Shown here: in pieces, positions 52,426 to 63,300 of the stretch | Layout: every line of letters starts with the position of its first letter | Position numbering within the stretch: the first letter of the stretch is position 1 | Origin: Strigamia acuminata | Taxonomy: Eukaryota; Arthropoda; Chilopoda; Geophilomorpha; Linotaeniidae | Direction of reading: 5' to 3' | DNA length: 64,000 nucleotides | Assembly (NCBI GenBank): GCA_949358305.1 | Contig: OX442316.1 | Coordinates: forward strand, 2,294,001-2,358,000 | Program-made: the position numbers and the translations under genes | The notes under the pieces: generated by a model | Databases searched by the model: none | Seen by the model: only the letters and a program-made list of their open reading frames with translations | Told to the model about the DNA's origin: nothing

Positions 52426-54938
52426 TTTTTTGTCAGTTCTTCGAATTTGGCTGTTAGCTTTTCTAACAATGCGTCGTTTTTGGCGGCTTCCTTCTCTTCC
52501 TTCCTCTTCTTTCGTTTTGGGCAATCTCTTCTCCAGTGTCCCACCTCGTTACAGTAATTACAAGGTTTTGTGGTGGAGTTATCTGTTTTCGGGTACGGTC
52601 GTCTCACGAACTCTTTTTTCTCGTAGGGTTTTTCGCTTTTTGGGTTGTGGTGCTCCGTTTTATTCGCGGTCTTCATTCGGGGTTGGTAGCTGGGGGCGAT
52701 TTCTTTCCCCATGTTAGCGTGGAGAGTCTCTTCTTCTTGTTGGCTATCGCTGGTATCCCCTCCTGAGTTTTGCTCGGAGTTATTGTCTTCACTTTCCCTC
52801 CCTTCTTCGAGATTAGTTGCGTCGGAGTTTGTACTGGCTTTGTAAGCTTTTGGAGCCGGTATCGGGTTCGAGGTGGCTTTATCGTTCGCCTTTTTCGGAG
52901 GTGCGGCCTCGATTTCCCCGTTCAGGAAGCTACGCGACTGGATCAGTCTCCCTGCGTCATGATTTTTCGCATGGATACGCTGTATGCGGAGTTGCGTTTG
53001 TGTCCTCTGTTCGGGCGTCAGGGCTTCCGTATAACGATCGTCTACTTCTTCGTGATAGTCATTTACAAATTTTAGCAGCTGTTCGAAACTATCTGCTGTG
53101 GGAGCGTTCATATCTCTCAGTACTTTCTTTGAGGTGTCGTTTAACCCCTTTTCGAAAATCACGTTTTGCGCATATTCGTCGAGTGGCGTATCCAACTCGT
53201 TGAACAAACTTTTCGCTCGTCGGAAATAGGCTCGTAATTCTTCTCCTGCGGCTTGTAGCATGAGACTGACTCTCTGTCTAATTTCTTTTTGGGTCTCGCC
53301 GTACTGACTGTTGAAAGCGACGACAAACTGTTCCCAAGTTTTTAATTTTGCTTCCACATACCAGGCTCTGGCTTCCCCTATTAACATTTCGGGTAGCCCT
53401 TTTGTTACCATCTCGTCGGGTTCGGCTCCGAGTCGTGAAATGGTGAGTGCCACTTCGTCTAAGAAGTTATTGCCGGCCCTCCAGGTTCCGTCGAATCTCA
53501 TCAGTCGCAACTGTGACCATTTTATGTTTCGGTCCTTTTGTTCTAAGGCCCATTGATCGGCGGAATATTTTCGAAGAAGGCTCTCGTTTTGTCTTGGGCG
53601 ATTTCTCAGATTTCGATTTTGGTTGACCTGGGAGTCGGCGCGTGCTCGTTCCTCGAGTGCTCTCAATCTAGCTTCCATTATGGGATCGGCTTGGTATTGA
53701 TTCCCACAGTTCGGGGACGTAGCTCCATTTTGGGGCGCAAATCGTTGGAAATTACCGTTGGTTGAGTTCGGGTCGGTCAAGGTCGGTGTTGTCGAGTTTG
53801 GCTGCGACTCGGTCAGTTGTGTTCCGGGGGGGAAAATTCCGTTTATGGCTGTTCCATTTAGAACCCCGTTCTTCTGTCCGATCAAAATGGTCGACCCTCT
53901 CCCGCCGTAAAGTTGTGTCTTTAGTCTTGCGGCTTCTCGGTCGACTTCGTTGGCGGCTTGTATTTTAATTCTTTCCGCCTCGTTTGCTGCTTCGACGTTG
54001 GCTTGTACCGTCTGGATATCTTCGAGGCTTGGCATTGCCAACCTGTTCCGTCCTTGCTGATTTCTGAGGTGGTTTCGCTGATTTATCAGTCTAATCATCT
54101 CTGCGTTAGGATCCTTTGGGGTTTGACTGGTGTGGCCAGCTCTCGTAGCAAAGGATTGGGCGATTGCCCACGACTGTTGACCCTTATTATTTCGACGGTC
54201 CTGCTGGAAGGCTTCCAGGAATTCGTTCTGGATTTCGACTGGCTCGTCCACTATACTATCCCATCCTTGAACGTTGATTCCTTTCAAGCTGAGGGAATCG
54301 GCCTCGCTTTCGTCGTCGGCGTCGGATGTTCGGGTGGAATCATAGGAGTCCGTCGTTTGGTTATTCGTTTTTTGACGTTTTACGTTTTTTCGACCTCTTC
54401 TAAGGGCTCGTTTTTCCGCTCGCTCTTTGGCAAGACGAATGATCATGTTCATCTGTGCTAGCGGGTCCCCTTCTTCGTTGTAAGGGATTCCCTCCAGTCG
54501 AGCGAGTTCGTACGCTTCTTTACAGCTATCGATCTGGGATTTCTTCGAATTATAACCGTGTGTGATCGTGACACGATTACTCTGGCGATTATCCCGATTG
54601 TCGAATAGGTTATACCCGTTCTGACTTTGTCCGGATTCTTCCTCCTCTTCTTCGACTTCTTCTTCGATTCGCTGATTTATCGGCGTTTTATTGGTTGGGT
54701 TTTTGCTAGCGGGTACTTTACTAGCCGGCGTTTTTCCGGTCGGCACATTCTCGGGTGGTTTTTCCGCGTGGTTTTCGTTGACTGGTGTCTTTCCAGTCGT
54801 CTTTTCCCTCGTCGGCTCCGGTGGCTGCTTTTCTAACGCTGGACTAGCTAATGCTTCGGCCCTTGCCTTGGCGGATTCCATGGCTTTTCTTCGGGCGCTT
54901 GCGGTTGAAGGGTTTCGATTTTTCCCGCTTTTCGTCAT
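52398..54938 (-). CDS. gag: RT-3 Gag
   Basis: 846 residues from the ATG at 54938 (MTKSGKNRNPST). The first 150 residues are Pro/Thr/Lys-rich with repeats of KTP and K(V/N)P, then an acidic stretch. The gag core has RFDGTWRAGNNFLDEV, ARAWYVEA and W..F..AFNSQYG. A CCHC knuckle, CNYCNEVGHWRRDC, lies near the end, followed by a Lys-rich tail. It overlaps pol by 127 bases of open frame. Confidence 0.9.
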   Translation of the reverse strand: MTKSGKNRNPSTASARRKAMESAKARAEALASPALEKQPPEPTREKTTGKTPVNENHAEKPPENVPTGKTPASKVPASKNPTNKTPINQRIEEEVEEEEEESGQSQNGYNLFDNRDNRQSNRVTITHGYNSKKSQIDSCKEAYELARLEGIPYNEEGDPLAQMNMIIRLAKERAEKRALRRGRKNVKRQKTNNQTTDSYDSTRTSDADDESEADSLSLKGINVQGWDSIVDEPVEIQNEFLEAFQQDRRNNKGQQSWAIAQSFATRAGHTSQTPKDPNAEMIRLINQRNHLRNQQGRNRLAMPSLEDIQTVQANVEAANEAERIKIQAANEVDREAARLKTQLYGGRGSTILIGQKNGVLNGTAINGIFPPGTQLTESQPNSTTPTLTDPNSTNGNFQRFAPQNGATSPNCGNQYQADPIMEARLRALEERARADSQVNQNRNLRNRPRQNESLLRKYSADQWALEQKDRNIKWSQLRLMRFDGTWRAGNNFLDEVALTISRLGAEPDEMVTKGLPEMLIGEARAWYVEAKLKTWEQFVVAFNSQYGETQKEIRQRVSLMLQAAGEELRAYFRRAKSLFNELDTPLDEYAQNVIFEKGLNDTSKKVLRDMNAPTADSFEQLLKFVNDYHEEVDDRYTEALTPEQRTQTQLRIQRIHAKNHDAGRLIQSRSFLNGEIEAAPPKKANDKATSNPIPAPKAYKASTNSDATNLEEGRESEDNNSEQNSGGDTSDSQQEEETLHANMGKEIAPSYQPRMKTANKTEHHNPKSEKPYEKKEFVRRPYPKTDNSTTKPCNYCNEVGHWRRDCPKRKKRKEEKEAAKNDALLEKLTAKFEELTKNWLKQTEKK
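52425..52431 (-). promoter_or_regulatory. -1 ribosomal frameshift site of RT-3 (A AAA AAC)
   Basis: Gag frame ACA AAA AAC TGG; after a -1 slip the text continues CTG GTT AAA in the pol frame. It lies 24 bases before the gag stop, as in RT-2. Confidence 0.85.
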
Positions 54939-55004
54939 TTCGATAGTTTGCAAAGTTCAAACCGTAAGATATGTTTATTTAAAATAGTTTGAAAGTTCAA
55001 AACT

Positions 55005-55022
55005 ATCCCGGACAGGCCCCCA
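55005..55022 (-). promoter_or_regulatory. Primer binding site of RT-3 (tRNA-Pro type)
   Basis: Minus strand TGGGGGCCTGTCCGGGAT, two bases after the 5' LTR. It differs from the gammaretroviral tRNA-Pro site at two positions and from RT-2 at one. Confidence 0.82.
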
Positions 55023-55024
55023 CG

Positions 55025-55637
55025 TGTCGTAACCTTGGTTCCGGTAAATAAACTTAACACAATATCTTACAATAATAACCTTTTATTTCACACTTGTAAT
55101 ATAATACAAATATACTTAACAATGTTGTGGTCTCGGATCCTTGTCGGCGGATACGATTTGTTGCTGCACGGCAGTCTTACACGTGGCTTCTGTTGTCTAG
55201 GGTAATGGCGTCTGGCGAAACACGTGTTCGCAAACGCTTCGCTTCGGTAGATATTACTATCGTAGTATTGCTACGATAAATATCTGTGACTGTGGTTTAT
55301 AGATGAATTTGGCAACGGGCATCGATCCTCTATCAATCCGTGGTGTTCGGCCTGAAAGGTGAGGTGGTGATGCTAATGTTGCTCTGGTATCTAAAAAGTG
55401 GGGGGTTTCCGGTCAGACACGGGTTTAAATACTGGCTGGACCGGAAATGACGTATTTGCCTAAATTCGGAGAATTATGCAAATTCATGACGTTGTCACGT
55501 CCGTCCCGCAGAAACGGTAAAACTAGTATAGCTAGTTTTTCCGTAATGATCTGACAATATTTTATTATGAATACTAAAATCATTATTTATTGAATTATAA
55601 ATTATTAAAACACTTTTGTGACCTCGTGGTCACCACA
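55025..55637 (-). repeat. 5' LTR of RT-3 (613 bp)
   Basis: Partner of 44244-44855. The loop of the internal hairpin is one base longer here (gtattgc against gcatgc). Followed by ACCT. Confidence 0.92.
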
Positions 55638-55660
55638 ACCTTGCTTGCTCCAAACATGTA

Positions 55661-56457
55661 CAGTCGTGTTCAAAAAAACTGGACCCTCACTCTGTGCTGG
55701 CAATTGAAATTGTGAGTAATTCCGTGTTTTGCCACTAGGTGAAACCCCAGACATCAACAGGTGATAATATAGCCTTGTCTACAGTGATCCTTCATAATTA
55801 AGTGGACAGTTTTAAAAAGCTAAATAAATTATTCTCATAGAAACTATAGATTTGAAATATTAAGAAATAAAAATTTAATTTGTTCAGTAATAATAATACT
55901 AATAATAATAATAAATGTTTGCCGGCCCTTTTGTTTGCCAGCCGAATATCTGCCGGCCCTTTTGTTTGCCAGTCTTATATTGCCCGCCATTTTGTTTGCC
56001 AGCCTTATATCTGCAGGCCCTTTTGTTTGCCAGCCATATATTGCCGGCCCTTTTGTTTGCCAGCCGAATATCTGCCGGCCCTTTTGTTTGCCAGCCTTAT
56101 ATTTGCCGGCCCTTTTGTTTGCCAGTCTTATATTGCCCACCCTTTTGTTTGCCAAAGGGCCGGCAGATATTCGGCTGGCAAACAAAAGGGCCGGCAAACA
56201 TTTATTATTATTATTAGTATTATTATTACTGAACAAATTAAATTTTTATTTCTTAATATTTCAAATCTATACAGTTTCTATGAGAATAATTTATTTAGCT
56301 TTTTAAAACTGTCTACTTAATTATGAAGGATCACTGTAGACAAGGCTATATTATCACCTGTTGATGTCTGGGGTTTCACCTAGTGGCAAAACACGGAATT
56401 ACTCACAATTTCAATTGCCAGCACAGAGTGAGGGTCCAGTTTTTTTGAACACGACTG
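55661..56457. mobile_element. Tc1/mariner-like foldback element with internal tandem array
   Basis: Flanked by TA on both sides and bounded by inverted CAGTCGTGTTCAAAAAAACT, a Tc1/mariner-type end. The arms are about 300 bp each and nearly identical, with a 2-base difference near ctatag / ctgtatag. The loop is a tandem array. There is no transposase, so it is non-autonomous. Open frames on both strands here are products of the repeat. Confidence 0.85.
55921..56150. repeat. 31-bp tandem array inside the foldback element
   Basis: About seven units of 31 bp such as gccggcccttttgtttgcca followed by gccgaatatct, with variants in the last third. The first unit and a half is repeated in inverted orientation at 56154-56205 as part of the right arm. 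Confidence 0.85.
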
Positions 56458-56600
56458 TACTTTGTCAAATTTAGTGTTATCCCTTTCTCCTTTAATACTA
56501 TCAACACTTCTTTTAGTCTCTTATTGTGCTCTCCTCCTGGTTTGCCTTAGATATCTTTAGTCATTTATAAATGTCAACTTGTATTCACAAGTCAACTTTT
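56458..56600 (-). pseudogene. Fossil gypsy reverse transcriptase, upstream part
   Basis: The minus strand reads KRLKEVLIVLKEKGITLNLT and continues across the Tc1-like element as KYMFGASK. Upstream, the place of the catalytic YxDD reads IYK followed by a stop, so the enzyme is dead. The short bridge 55638-55660 belongs to the same fossil. Confidence 0.7.
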
Positions 56601-56995
56601 TGCACTGCTCTCCGGTTTAGTTTTTCGTATTGTGCTGCAGCGCTCTTGTAGTTGGACCATCTAAGTACTAATTATTTGCGTAAATGATACTACCTGTAAT
56701 ACCTTTTGAAAAATCTGTCTCTTTACATTTTTAACTCGTCTATCTCTATATCTGGAAGTTCTCTCATCTTCCATTTCCATGTAACGATGTCTTACAGAAC
56801 GGGTCTTGTTATCAAAATTTTTATTCCTTTGAAAAAATAAAATTTTAAAAATTGAAATTGTTTCGAATGGCAGTGTTTACGATTACGTGACGTTACACTG
56901 AAATGAAAACGAGTCTCTCGGGGATGTTTGTTTCCTTTGGAAGAAGTTGTTGGTCCAGATCTGCACACAGAAAACGGTCAAATCCAACCTCAGAA
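56601..56995. other. Intergenic, no gene seen
   Basis: AT-rich sequence between the fossil RT and the start of the direct repeat block; nothing recognisable. Confidence 0.5.
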
Positions 56996-58242
56996 ACAGC
57001 TTTTAGTTTCATTTCTCTTCAAAATTTAATGATAGAAGTTTGGAGTATTCCAAACTGATACAACGTTGCCCAAACTTCTATCGGTTGAGCCGGATTACGC
57101 CTAACTGTGGACTGTGCTGTACTAAGCAGAAAAATAATTCTGTTTATTTTCAATGGATTTCAGTGTAAAAAGTAATTAGAATGATCGATTTTATTTTATT
57201 GGTAATAAAATGTTTATTTAATTTGCTAAATTTGCTGTTTTCCCTTTTAATCAATCACACAATGTCAGCAGAGTTTGATGGTTTCTTTTGGCAGGTAAAC
57301 AAAGGTTTAGTTTTTTATTGGTTGTTTTGCCTAGTTAGATTACAATTCTGGTATTATGGGCTACTTTTTTGTGCCACTACACCAGTGACACGGCTCAACC
57401 AATAGGAGTTTGGACAACGTTGGAGTCTCGCCAGAGTGGCAATTTTGGCCCGTGGTTCCATTTCATCGAGTTCAGGTCTATTCCAACAACTATTCCAATT
57501 TTTTCAAGCATTTTTGATTCCGTGTGTTCACCGCCTTATCATTTCCTGGTAATTAAGTTTAAAAGATTGGTATCGCAACCACACCTTATCCCTTCATCGA
57601 GGAAAATAGTAACAGAATTTATTTTAACAGCTAATTGTGAAATTATGAATGAAAACAATTCCCAGAATTTTGAAGTAAATAAAATTCCTTTGTTTCATCA
57701 GAAAAATAATTAACCCAATATAAATTATACGTAATAAAATGTGAAAGGAGAGTGGGAAATTCATCACTAACATTTCTACTTTATTTGACGCATTATGATA
57801 AAGGGAAAGTTCCTATCGTACACAATATTTCGCATAATAAATTGTCAATGCTTTTATGAATCCAGCTACTGTTTGATGGTCCCAGAAAAACATCTAGCAG
57901 TCGGCTCCCACTTGTCTTTTAACACTAGAACGGCTAGACCGGTCAAAATGACCAGCACAGCTGTTTAAACCAGCTGTAGCAATAAACCCAATGGGTTTCC
58001 AATAGTGTTTTTTTTTTCACTTTAATCAGCATTTTTCTGAAACCAGTGAAAATAACTGGGTATACGTTTACAACACGTGCATACAACGTCTTGTTTTAAA
58101 ACAAAAATGGATGGGACTTAATAAAACCGGATAAAATTAAAATGGAAATTTTGATATCAGACACATGCAACTTTGGATAGATCTGGTTCCCTGACATAGA
58201 TGATTAAACTATATCTAGCCATTCACAAAATGCATACCGTAC

Positions 58243-58491
58243 CACCTCGTTTAAACACCCAGGTTCATTATGACGCCGGGCCCGATTTAGCGCCGGGTAG
58301 TCATCAGCGATTTACGGAATTGGCGCCGGCCCCGATTAAGCGCCGAGTTCCCAAAAATCATCGATTACTTGCTAATAAATGGTGATTTTTGCAGAAAAAT
58401 CACTAATTTTTCAGTTATGTGCTGGGCCCGAATAAACGCCGGGGGGGAGTTTGCTCTAAAAACTATTAAAACCAGGCGTTTAAACGAGGTG
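58243..58491. mobile_element. MITE-like 249-bp element, copy 2
   Basis: Same ends and length as 8024-8272, at the matching place in the duplicated block. Confidence 0.5.
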
Positions 58492-60274
58492 ATACAATAT
58501 ATATATATATACTAGTATATATTACTGCACATTATGGCACATTAATTTATTATTTAGGCAATAAAACTTAGTAAATTATTATTTTCTCAATGGGTCATTA
58601 TCACCGGTTTTAGACGTTGTAGATAGAAGGAAATTCCAGCTTCTCTGTAATAAGTGTTAAAATCTAAACTAATTTTTTTCTAGTGCCACTTAACTACTAA
58701 ACAGTTTTCTGAAGTGGCCGCTCATCCCTAAAAAAGCCTATCGTCGTTGTAACGAAGCGTGACAGCATTGTACAAGTAGTGAAATCGGGTTATTACATAA
58801 GGACAGTGTTATATTAGATCGGCAAAAAATTCTTACTCATCGTAACCTGGAAGCAAAAAGTCATTATTCATTGTTTTCATATTGTCATAAGGTGGTAAAA
58901 AAAAGATATCAATTAGATTAGAAAAGAATGATTCGTTTATGACCACAAGTTTTCCTTCAGTTAATCATATAGTTTAGTTCACGTGCAAAAAGCCATCAGG
59001 TCAGTGAGCGGTGGGGAAAACCAGGTTTTGTTTACTTCTCTGTTGGCATTCTGAGTTTTTGTTAGTGGGTAGATCATTTGTCGGTAAAAATAAATAATCA
59101 TATATTTAGAATTTTTATGTTTCTATGTTCTATATATAAATTTGAGTTTTTATTTTATTTTTTTAATTTTTTTTTGACATTTGATGTTGGCTGGTATCAT
59201 TGTTATTATCTTGAGTACAAGATTATAATTTTGAAGTTATCAAGTGGTTTTGTTATCAAGAATAAACAAATCAGAGAAGTGGGCAGTGACGTTTGTTAAA
59301 TGCTAAGAATTTGACATTTTATTTTACTTGCATATTTTATAATGGATGTACTAAAATTGTCTAAAATTTATCAAAGGTGTCTAAACATTAGACTAAATTC
59401 GTTTAAAGCTAAATTTGAAATTTGAATTTAAAGTCCGTAAGATGTGGCTAAGTTTATTTAAAATTTATTACAACTTGATTAAATTAATTTAAAAAAACTA
59501 TAAATTAAGCTTAATTTAATTTATCATTAAAAATGTCTAAAAATTGAACAAAATCGCTTTAAAATGTCGTTTGTTCAGTATTCGAGTTTTATTGACCCTT
59601 AAATTCCAATTTTATAATCCATGTATAATTAAAATGAATTATCTTCCCATCGCAAATAACCGGCTAGGAATTTCCAGCGCCACCTGATAAGCAATTACCT
59701 GATTCTACATCCTCCTTCCGAATCCACCCACTGAGGGACGAGGGAGTAACACGAGGAACTTATTACAATAAAAACAATACCACTGACATCATGTTTGTTG
59801 TCTTTTTTCTCAGAAATATCGCGAATAAATGACAAAAAAAAACACGTTAAAAATATCAACCATAATAATTTTAAAAAAGAAAATTTAATTAAATACAATT
59901 TCATAAAATCATATTTAAAAAAAAATTAATTAATTTTAATAAAAAAAATTAAAAATAATAAAAGTTAAATCCAATTTTTTTTTAATTTTTTTTAGAAAAA
60001 TTTAATTTTTTTAAATTTGTTTTCTGAAAAATTCAATTGTTTTTAAATTTAATTAAAAAAAAATTATCTATTTCTTTTTTGTTTCTGTTTTTTTTTTTTT
60101 TTAAAAATCCAATATTGATTTAGTGGTCAATAAAAATGTGCTCGATTATCTGCATCATCGGAAACGTGTTTCCGTAGAGATTTCCGTCTTCGGTTCCCTA
60201 TTGGCTTTTACGCAGGTCAGATTTCGAATTTTCCCCCTTCTGATGATGTCAGGATGTGACTAAAGCTGCCATCG

Positions 60275-60282
60275 TATATAAG
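60275..60282 (+). promoter_or_regulatory. TATA box of NOS-C
   Basis: TATATAAG about 75 bases before the ATG, as in A and B, with the same upstream inverted CCAAT and GGAAACGTGTTTCC. Confidence 0.65.
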
Positions 60283-60355
60283 ACGAAGGAACTGCTTGGG
60301 GATTTCATTCATATCTGTTTGAGCAGGTTAAGAGTTAAGAAGTTTAATTATCACC

Positions 60356-63300
60356 ATGACTGTCATTACCGAAGGGAAGAATAGGATGCAGCAAGGCAGT
60401 GGAAGAAGAACGCAGGGGGAGAAGAAGAAGGTGGTGGAAAGGAAAGCGCCGATTGCAGTGAAGAATATTTCGACTAAGAAGATTCACGATGATACGCTGC
60501 ACTTCAACGTTAAGGTTCGAGTAATTTTCATTTTATTATTTTGCAATTGATTTTTTTAAAATTCAGTCTAAATTTTGATTCTTACAAACATTTTGCAAAT
60601 TTCTTGGGCGGAATTTAGAATATCTGAAAACTTTTAGACTTTTTAAAAACTTTTTTGAGAACATTTACACTTTAATTGAGAAGTTTTAGACTATTTTGGA
60701 AGGAAAATAATACGTTCTTGAAAATATTTTAACCTTTTTTGAAACTTTAAATCTTTTTTTTGGAAGCTGCCAGACATTTATGTCGATTTTTGAAACTTCC
60801 TAAAAAATTTCTGCGTGCATATTTTTATATTGAAATTTTAAATTGTTTTCGTGTTAATTCAACTTTTAATTAATTAATTAATTCTAATTTAAATTAGCTC
60901 CCTTGTTGCAACCAAGGTCTCTGCCTTACCGCGCACAGAGAAAAGCTCTTATTGGACACCGACCAGATCGACAAAGACGAAATTCAATCATTTTTCAACG
61001 AATTCTACGCCTCAATCAACAAGTAAACAAACTCAACACCTCAACCAAACCAAAACCAAACTCTAAAATAAATTTTCCCAAACAGGAAAAACACAATCGA
61101 ACAAGAAGGTCGTGTGCAAAAAGTACTGGAAAGTGTAAACACTTTCAACGACTACGATTTGACGCCCAAAGAATTGGAATTCGGAGCGCGACTTGCTTGG
61201 CGAAACGCACCCACTTCCCTCGCACGCTACGACTGGGAAAACCTGGCGGTGCTCGACCAACGACACGTCCGCAGCGCTCTAGGAACGTTCACGGCGCTCT
61301 GTGAACACATAAAACGAACCAGCGATGGCGGAAAAATCAGGTAAATAAATACCACTAAATAATAAAGAATTTTTGGTAACAGAAACACCAAAATTTTCTC
61401 ACATGACCAAACTTTTATAGCTTAGATTTAAATGGTGTTTTTTTTTCTTCAAGGTCCGTAGTGAGTGTTTTCCCTTCGGATGGATGTCGTGTGTGGAACC
61501 GAAGTTTGGTGTCGTACGCCGCTTATCGCCGAGAAGACAACACGGTAGTGGGCAATCCGGACAACCTCTACCTGACGCAGTTGTGCGAGCGGTTGGGTTG
61601 GCGAGGAACCGGCTCCTTCAACGACTTGCTTCCCGTTGTTGTTAACGAGTCGGGCCGAGACCCGGAAATGTTCGAACTGCCCCAAGACCTCGTCTTGGAA
61701 GTGGCTTTGCGACATCCCACATTTCCCTGCTTCGAAGAACTCGACATCAAATGGCCCGCGTGGACGTCTCGTGCTGACCAATTCCTTAAAATCGGCGGTC
61801 TTCAATTCCCGGCAGCTCCTCTGAGTCACTTGCAAATCTCTTCGGAAGTTGCGGACCAAATGCTTATCAACGATGCAAATCTTCTCAAGGTATGTGTCGT
61901 ATTTGTCTGTATTAGTCGTCTCCAGTGTATAATGTGAATATTTAACCTCCGTAGAAAGTGGCAGAAGGGATGAACTTGGATACTTCAGTGGCCTCTACGC
62001 TGTGGAAGGAACAAGCACTCGTTGAACTCAATGCAGCGATTTTGTACAGTTACCGAGTAAGTTAATATTGCCAAAACGTTGCTTACCGTCTAATTAGTGT
62101 TGTCTTAGCATTGTCTAACCAGCAATATTTCCTTTGTTAGGAAGCCGGAGTGTCTATTTTAGATCACCATTCAGCTTCTGAACTCTTCTTGGCCTTCTTC
62201 AACAAAGAGCAAAAGCTTCGTGGAGGATGTCCAGGAGACTGGCGAAAACTCGTGCCAACGATAAGCAGCAGCATTCTTCTGATATACCACCAAGAAATGC
62301 TCACCTACAATCTAACGCCAGCTTTCGGATTGTCTGCCGAAGCGTGGAAGACCCACAAATGGCAAAACAAGCCGGTAGATGCCAATGGAAGAGCAGTTAA
62401 ACTGAGCTTCAGGAGTGTGGCTAGATCCGTTCGATGGTTGGTCAGACCGATGTTGAAAAGAAGCCGCGTCACGGTCTTGTACGCTTCGGAAACAGGAAGA
62501 TCGGAGTCGTTTGCCGAGAAACTAGCCGCTATGTTTGGATCCACTTTCAGAGCAGAGTTGAAGTGCATGCATGATTATGATTTGTCTCTTTTGGGACAGA
62601 AAGAGCAACTCTTGCTCGTAGTTACCAGCACCTTTGGAAATGGTGGTTCGCCAGAAAATGGAAAGGTAAGAGAATATGGGTGCAATAGACAAGAAGCAAT
62701 GTTTAATATTTTGTTCCCTGATTAGAAATTCTTTTCACGGCTGAAGAAAGTTTGCTCTTCTCTCGACGCCAATAACAACAATTCCATGTGCGATAAAGAA
62801 ATCCGCAATCTCAAGTATGTATTAGAGGGTAACCCGAATCGATGGAACATCACGACTAAAATTCTTTACCATTACAGGTTCTCGGTGTTTGCCTTGGGTT
62901 CAAGCGCCTACCCCGACTTCTGTCAATTTGGCTACTTTTGTCACGACAGTCTGGCCGCACTTGGAAGCGAGGCAATCCTCCCGGTGACAACTGCTGATGA
63001 ACTCAAAGGCCAAGACAAAGCCTTCTTAGAATGGACTCGCAAGTTATTTCCAGTAAGTTCCTTCTTGCATACTTTGAAGAGAACATTTTGTTCAATTCTT
63101 TATTTTTTAGGTTACTTGCACAGCATTCGGTGTAGACATTGGTGACAAAGATGCCTTCACGAGCTGTCTAGAATCCGATCTGGAATGGAAAGCCGAAAAC
63201 AGACGCCTAAACCCTGTTAATCCGGCTTCCGCTGTCAAGGATGTTTTCATGGGTAAGTCATTTGATTTTATCACCAATTTGGCAAAATTAACAAACATAT

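Larger units (their letters stand above)
44244..55637 (-). mobile_element. RT-3: complete Ty3/gypsy retrotransposon with a spliced ORF3
   Basis: 11.4 kb, transcribed on the minus strand. LTRs of 612 and 613 bp differ only around a hairpin, as far as I compared. The 4-bp duplication is ACCT on both sides. It has the same plan as RT-2 (tRNA-Pro-type primer site, gag, A AAA AAC, pol, two-exon ORF3) but clearly diverged sequence. It inserted into a fossil gypsy RT. Confidence 0.93.
56996..60355. repeat. Direct repeat block, C side (upstream of NOS-C)
   Basis: Matches 6795-8918 joined to 17560-18783. The junction near 59130-59140 is the empty RT-1 target site. Differences are scattered single bases. 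Non-coding. Confidence 0.78.

Noticed and set aside
55844-56320. Long open frames on both strands with repeats of AGPFVCQ and GRQIFGW
   Set aside because: They are read from a 31-bp tandem array inside inverted arms; the frames on both strands and in several phases follow from the repeat and are not genes.
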